Source: Oscillospiraceae bacterium
GTDB taxonomy: Bacteria > Bacillota > Clostridia > Oscillospirales > Ruminococcaceae
DNA length: 5,875 bases
Direction of reading: 5' to 3'
NCBI GenBank assembly: GCA_017424665.1
Contig: JAFOYK010000108.1
Span: 1 to 5,875 of the forward strand
The notes below the pieces were generated by a model, which saw nothing but the letters and a program-made list of their open reading frames with translations, was not told the origin of the DNA and did not search any database. A program made the translations under genes and the position numbers. Below, piece by piece: positions 1-2,889 of this stretch. How positions within the stretch are numbered: the first letter of the stretch is position 1; each line of letters opens with the position of its first letter.

Positions 1-372
1 AAATTTGACGAAAACGCAGAGCCCGTTCTTGTTGAAGGAAAAGACATTCCCGAAGGCCTTATGGGCATGGACATTGGCCCCAAATCCGTTGAACTCTTCA
101 AAGAAGCTGTTAAAAACGCAAAAACCGTTATCTGGAACGGACCTATGGGCGTTTTCGAATTCAAAAACTTCGCAGGCGGCACCTTCGCTGTTGCTGAAGC
201 AATTGCAGAAACCGATTGCATCTCCATCATCGGCGGCGGCGACTCTGTTGCAGCAGTAACCAAACTCGGCTTTGCTGACAAAATGACCCATATCTCCACC
301 GGCGGCGGCGCTTCCCTCGAATTCCTTGAAGGACTTGAGCTCCCCGGCATTGCAGCTCTTAACGAGAAATAA
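1..372 (+). CDS. pgk: Phosphoglycerate kinase, C-terminal part (5' end outside window)
   Basis: Cytoplasmic glycolytic enzyme that transfers the phosphate of 1,3-bisphosphoglycerate to ADP, giving 3-phosphoglycerate and ATP. The frame is open from the first base, so only the last 123 residues are seen; the family is usually about 390-420 residues, so roughly two thirds lies upstream. Visible motifs, numbered from the first codon in the window, are all in the nucleotide-binding C-terminal domain: MDIGPKS (23-29), the WNGPMGVFE loop (45-53), GGGDSVAAV (78-86) and the glycine-rich STGGGASLE loop (99-107). The ending on LNEK is normal for the family. An ATG at 61 lies inside the gene and is not its start. 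It is followed on the same strand by tpiA and gpmI, the usual Firmicutes glycolytic order, but a 178-nt spacer with a hairpin repeat separates it from tpiA. Identification is very secure. Confidence 0.97.
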   Translation, partial: KFDENAEPVLVEGKDIPEGLMGMDIGPKSVELFKEAVKNAKTVIWNGPMGVFEFKNFAGGTFAVAEAIAETDCISIIGGGDSVAAVTKLGFADKMTHISTGGGASLEFLEGLELPGIAALNEK

Positions 373-376
373 AAAA

Positions 377-524
377 AGGCTCCCCAGAGGGGGAGCTGTC
401 TGCGAAGCAGACTGAGGAGGGATGATCCCTGATAAATTTCGATAAGCGTTCCGCGTTACCTGTTTATCCCTCATCCGTCTTTTCGGTCTGCGACCGAAAA
501 GCCACCTTCCCCTCCGGGAAGGCT
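377..524. repeat. Compound two-armed hairpin repeat between pgk and tpiA (MITE- or REP-like)
   Basis: This GC-rich palindromic element fills most of the pgk-tpiA spacer. The left arm holds a 7-bp stem (379-385 with 390-396), a 6-bp stem with a GAA loop (398-403 with 407-412) and a near-perfect palindrome AGGGAT-G-ATCCCT (418-430). The right arm holds a 9-bp stem TTTTCGGTC/GACCGAAAA (480-488 with 492-500) and a 7-bp stem CCTTCCC/GGGAAGG (505-511 with 516-522). Reverse-complementing the right arm gives the same layout as the left: a G/C-rich hairpin, a second hairpin, then a tail resembling GATGAGGGA. The two arms are therefore diverged inverted copies around an A/T-richer core (431-465). Neither arm has a convincing T-tract, so intrinsic termination is not supported. 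Arms like these recall abundant intergenic repeats of Oscillospirales genomes (memory, not searched). Possible roles are mRNA processing or stability between pgk and tpiA, or a non-autonomous mobile element. No coding potential was seen. Confidence 0.8.
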
Positions 525-535
525 ATTTATCCCCG

Positions 536-543
536 AAAGGAAG
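536..543 (+). promoter_or_regulatory. Ribosome binding site of tpiA
   Basis: AAAGGAAG lies 7 nt before the ATG at 551 and just 11 nt after the end of the hairpin repeat, so the repeat leaves the translation signal intact. It supports 551 as the tpiA start. I saw no clear -35/-10 promoter in the spacer, which suggests tpiA is read from an upstream promoter. Confidence 0.8.
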
Positions 544-550
544 TTTTATC

Positions 551-1318
551 ATGAATAAATCCAAACGCGCCGCAGTTATTGCCGGCAACTGGAAAATGAA
601 CAAAACCCGCGCGGAAGCAAAAGCTCTTATCGAAGAGCTTCTTCCGCTTGTTAAAGAAGCAGACTGCTCCGTTGTTGTCTGCACCCCCTTCCTTGACCTT
701 GAAACCGCCGTTAACGCAACTTCCGGTTCCAACGTAAAAGTCGGCGCACAGAACTGCCACTGGGCTCCCGGCGGCGCATTCACCGGCGAAATTCCCGCTT
801 CCATGATCAAAGAAGTTGGCGCTGAATACGTTATCATCGGCCACAGCGAAAGAAGACAGTATTTCGGCGAAACCGACGAAACCGTTAACCAGCGCACCCG
901 TGCCGCTCTTGATGAAGGCCTTACCGTAATTCTTTGCTGCGGCGAACTTCTTAACGAACGCGAACAGGGAATCATGGAAGAAGTAGTCGGCAAACAGCTT
1001 AAAGTTGCTCTTGGCGGCGTTTCCGAAGAAGAACTCAAAAACATCATCATCGCTTACGAACCCGTTTGGGCAATCGGAACCGGCGTTACCGCAACCGCAG
1101 ACCAGGCAGAAGAAGCCTGCGCATTCATCCGCCAGCTTATCGCAAAACTTTATTCCGAAGAAGCAGCTGAAGGAATCACCATTCAGTATGGCGGCAGCAT
1201 GAACGCAAAGAACGCAGCGGAACTTCTTTCCAAAGAAAACGTTGACGGCGGCCTTATCGGCGGCGCTTCCCTTAAAGCTCCCGATTTTGCTGCAATCGTT
1301 GCGGCAGCTTCCAAATAA
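551..1318 (+). CDS. tpiA: Triosephosphate isomerase
   Basis: Cytoplasmic TIM-barrel enzyme that interconverts dihydroxyacetone phosphate and glyceraldehyde 3-phosphate. The 255-residue length is normal (family about 250). Catalytic and binding elements are all present: GNWKMN at 12-17 with substrate-binding N13 and K15; VIIGHSERRQ at 94-103 with the electrophilic H98; AYEPVWAIGTG at 168-178 with the catalytic base E170 and the flexible lid loop after it; YGGS at 213-216 and GGASL at 237-241, which bind the phosphate. The ATG at 551 is backed by a good Shine-Dalgarno site and places GNWKMN at the expected distance from the N-terminus. The stop codon TAA overlaps the gpmI ribosome site, so the two genes are probably co-transcribed and translationally coupled. 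The gene has no TTA, CTA or TCA codons, which leaves a long spurious open frame on the opposite strand and fits high expression. Confidence 0.99.
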   Translation: MNKSKRAAVIAGNWKMNKTRAEAKALIEELLPLVKEADCSVVVCTPFLDLETAVNATSGSNVKVGAQNCHWAPGGAFTGEIPASMIKEVGAEYVIIGHSERRQYFGETDETVNQRTRAALDEGLTVILCCGELLNEREQGIMEEVVGKQLKVALGGVSEEELKNIIIAYEPVWAIGTGVTATADQAEEACAFIRQLIAKLYSEEAAEGITIQYGGSMNAKNAAELLSKENVDGGLIGGASLKAPDFAAIVAAASK

Positions 1319-1322
1319 GGAG
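1316..1322 (+). promoter_or_regulatory. Ribosome binding site of gpmI, overlapping the tpiA stop
   Basis: TAAGGAG begins with the tpiA TAA stop codon and ends 8 nt before the gpmI ATG at 1331. It is a near-consensus Shine-Dalgarno sequence. A ribosome ending tpiA would sit directly on this site, so translational coupling of the two genes is likely. Confidence 0.88.
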
Positions 1323-1330
1323 AAAGCCAT

Positions 1331-2836
1331 ATGAAACCCCTTGTTTTAATGATCCTTGACGGTTTCGGCTATAACGAAAGTGATTACGGAAACGCTATCC
1401 GCGCAGCAAAAATGCCGAACCTTGATAAAATCCGCGAAACCTGCCCCAAAACCATAATCGGCGCTTCCGGTCTTGATGTCGGTCTTCCGGACGGACAAAT
1501 GGGCAACTCCGAAGTCGGCCACACAAACATCGGCGCAGGAAGAATCGTTTATCAGCCTCTTATGAGAATCACCAATGCGGTCCGCGACGGAAGCTTCTTT
1601 GAAAACGAAGCTCTTTGCTCCGCAATGGAAAACTGCAAGAAAAACGGTTCCGCCCTCCATATCCTCGGACTTCTTTCCGATGGCGGCGTTCACAGCCACC
1701 TTGAACACATTTTCGGCCTTATCGATATGGCCAAAGCAAACGGCCTTTCCAAAGTTTATCTCCATTGCTTCATGGACGGAAGAGACGTTCCTCCCTCCTC
1801 CGGCAAAGGATACATTGAAAAACTTCAGGCAAAACTTGACGAAACCAAAACCGGCAAAATTGCTTCCGTCGGCGGCCGTTATTACGGAATGGACCGTGAC
1901 AAGCGCTGGGACCGCGTTGAGCGCCATTATAAAGCTCTTGTCCTTGGTGATGCAGAACTTGTTGAAAGCGCCGCAGAAGCCGTTCAGCGCAGCTATGACG
2001 AAGGAATCACCGATGAATTCATCGTACCTTTCATCTGCGAAAAAGACGCAGGCATCAAAGACGGAGATTCCGTGATTTTCGCAAACTTCCGCCCCGACCG
2101 CGCAAGAGAAATGACCCGCGCAATCGTTGACGAAGAATTTTCCGGTTTTGAAAGAACCGCAAAAAAAGTCTGCTACGTCTGCATGGCTCAGTATGACGAA
2201 ACCCTTGAAAACGTAAAAGTTGCTTTCCCGCCCCTTGTTCTTGAAGATACCTTCGGTGAATACGTTGCAAAACAGGGCCTTAAACAGCTCCGCATTGCCG
2301 AAACCGAAAAATATGCTCACGTAACTTTCTTCTTCAACGGCGGCGTTGAAGCTTGCTATGAAAACGAGGACCGCGACCTTATCGCTTCCCCGAACGTTGC
2401 AACTTATGACCTTCAGCCGGAAATGAGCGCATATCTCGTTACCGAAAAGCTTCTTGAAGAACTTGACAAAAACGAGCACGACGTTATCATCCTCAACTAC
2501 GCAAACACCGACATGGTCGGCCACACCGGCGTTTTTGAGGCCGCTGTAGCCGCCTGTGAGGCAGTTGACGAATGTCTCGGCAAAGTTTGTGAAAAGGTCA
2601 GGGAACTTGGCGGAACGGTTCTTATAACCGCCGACCACGGCAACGCAGACGTTATGCTTGCAAAGGACGGAACTCCTTTCACCGCCCACAGCACCAACCC
2701 TGTTCCCTTCATTGTTTATAACCACGAATGTGAACTTCGCCCCGGCGGCGTTCTTGCCGATATTGCACCCACCATGCTCAAACTTCTTGGTCTTCCCCAA
2801 CCTTCGAGCATGACCGGAAAAAGCATTATTCTTTAA
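1331..2836 (+). CDS. gpmI: 2,3-bisphosphoglycerate-independent phosphoglycerate mutase
   Basis: Cytoplasmic enzyme of the alkaline-phosphatase superfamily that converts 3-phosphoglycerate to 2-phosphoglycerate with a phosphoserine intermediate and two Mn(II) ions. Its 501 residues match the family (about 510). Residues visible by comparison with the Geobacillus enzyme (from memory): LDGFG with metal ligand D10; MGNSEVGH with nucleophile S60; SDGGVHSH with H121; GRDVPP with R151 and D152; GGRYYGMDRD with R183 and R189; FRPDRARE (253-260) and K327, which bind substrate; TDMVGHTG with D394 and H398; TADHGN with D435 and H436; and H453 in TAHST. The phosphatase half is therefore split by the inserted transferase domain (roughly 75-310), as usual. 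Mn dependence links this step to pH and manganese supply. The start is fixed by a near-consensus ribosome site. It is the last gene of the cluster before a terminator; no enolase gene follows. Only one TTA codon (codon 6) was noted. Confidence 0.99.
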   Translation: MKPLVLMILDGFGYNESDYGNAIRAAKMPNLDKIRETCPKTIIGASGLDVGLPDGQMGNSEVGHTNIGAGRIVYQPLMRITNAVRDGSFFENEALCSAMENCKKNGSALHILGLLSDGGVHSHLEHIFGLIDMAKANGLSKVYLHCFMDGRDVPPSSGKGYIEKLQAKLDETKTGKIASVGGRYYGMDRDKRWDRVERHYKALVLGDAELVESAAEAVQRSYDEGITDEFIVPFICEKDAGIKDGDSVIFANFRPDRAREMTRAIVDEEFSGFERTAKKVCYVCMAQYDETLENVKVAFPPLVLEDTFGEYVAKQGLKQLRIAETEKYAHVTFFFNGGVEACYENEDRDLIASPNVATYDLQPEMSAYLVTEKLLEELDKNEHDVIILNYANTDMVGHTGVFEAAVAACEAVDECLGKVCEKVRELGGTVLITADHGNADVMLAKDGTPFTAHSTNPVPFIVYNHECELRPGGVLADIAPTMLKLLGLPQPSSMTGKSIIL

Positions 2837-2847
2837 TTAAAACAAAT

Positions 2848-2889
2848 AAAAAAATCCCGTGCTCATTTGAGCACGGGATTTTTATTTTT
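2848..2889. terminator. Bidirectional Rho-independent terminator shared by convergent genes
   Basis: A long perfect stem pairs 2850-2865 with 2868-2883; its G/C-rich core is ATCCCGTGCTCA/TGAGCACGGGAT around a short TT centre. On the + strand it is followed by T-rich sequence (2879-2889), giving an intrinsic terminator for gpmI. On the - strand the A-run at 2848-2854 becomes the U-tract, giving a terminator for the convergent sortase/SpoIID gene, whose stop codon is at 2888-2890. The whole spacer between the two stop codons is 51 nt, so this one hairpin very likely serves both transcription units. Confidence 0.95.

Noticed and set aside
379..412. Intrinsic terminator after pgk
   Set aside because: The stems are strong but the following sequence is TGTCTGC..., not a T-tract, and the stems belong to a larger two-armed repeat. 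Partial attenuation cannot be excluded.
527..1330. Long open frame of 267 codons on the - strand opposite tpiA
   Set aside because: It is in exact codon register with tpiA and is open only because tpiA lacks TTA, CTA and TCA codons. Its translation is rich in Phe, Cys and Gly with no recognisable domain.
1346..2800. Open frame of 484 codons on the - strand opposite gpmI
   Set aside because: Same cause as above; it ends at the single TTA codon of gpmI. The gpmI protein is complete with all catalytic residues, so the sense strand is the gene.
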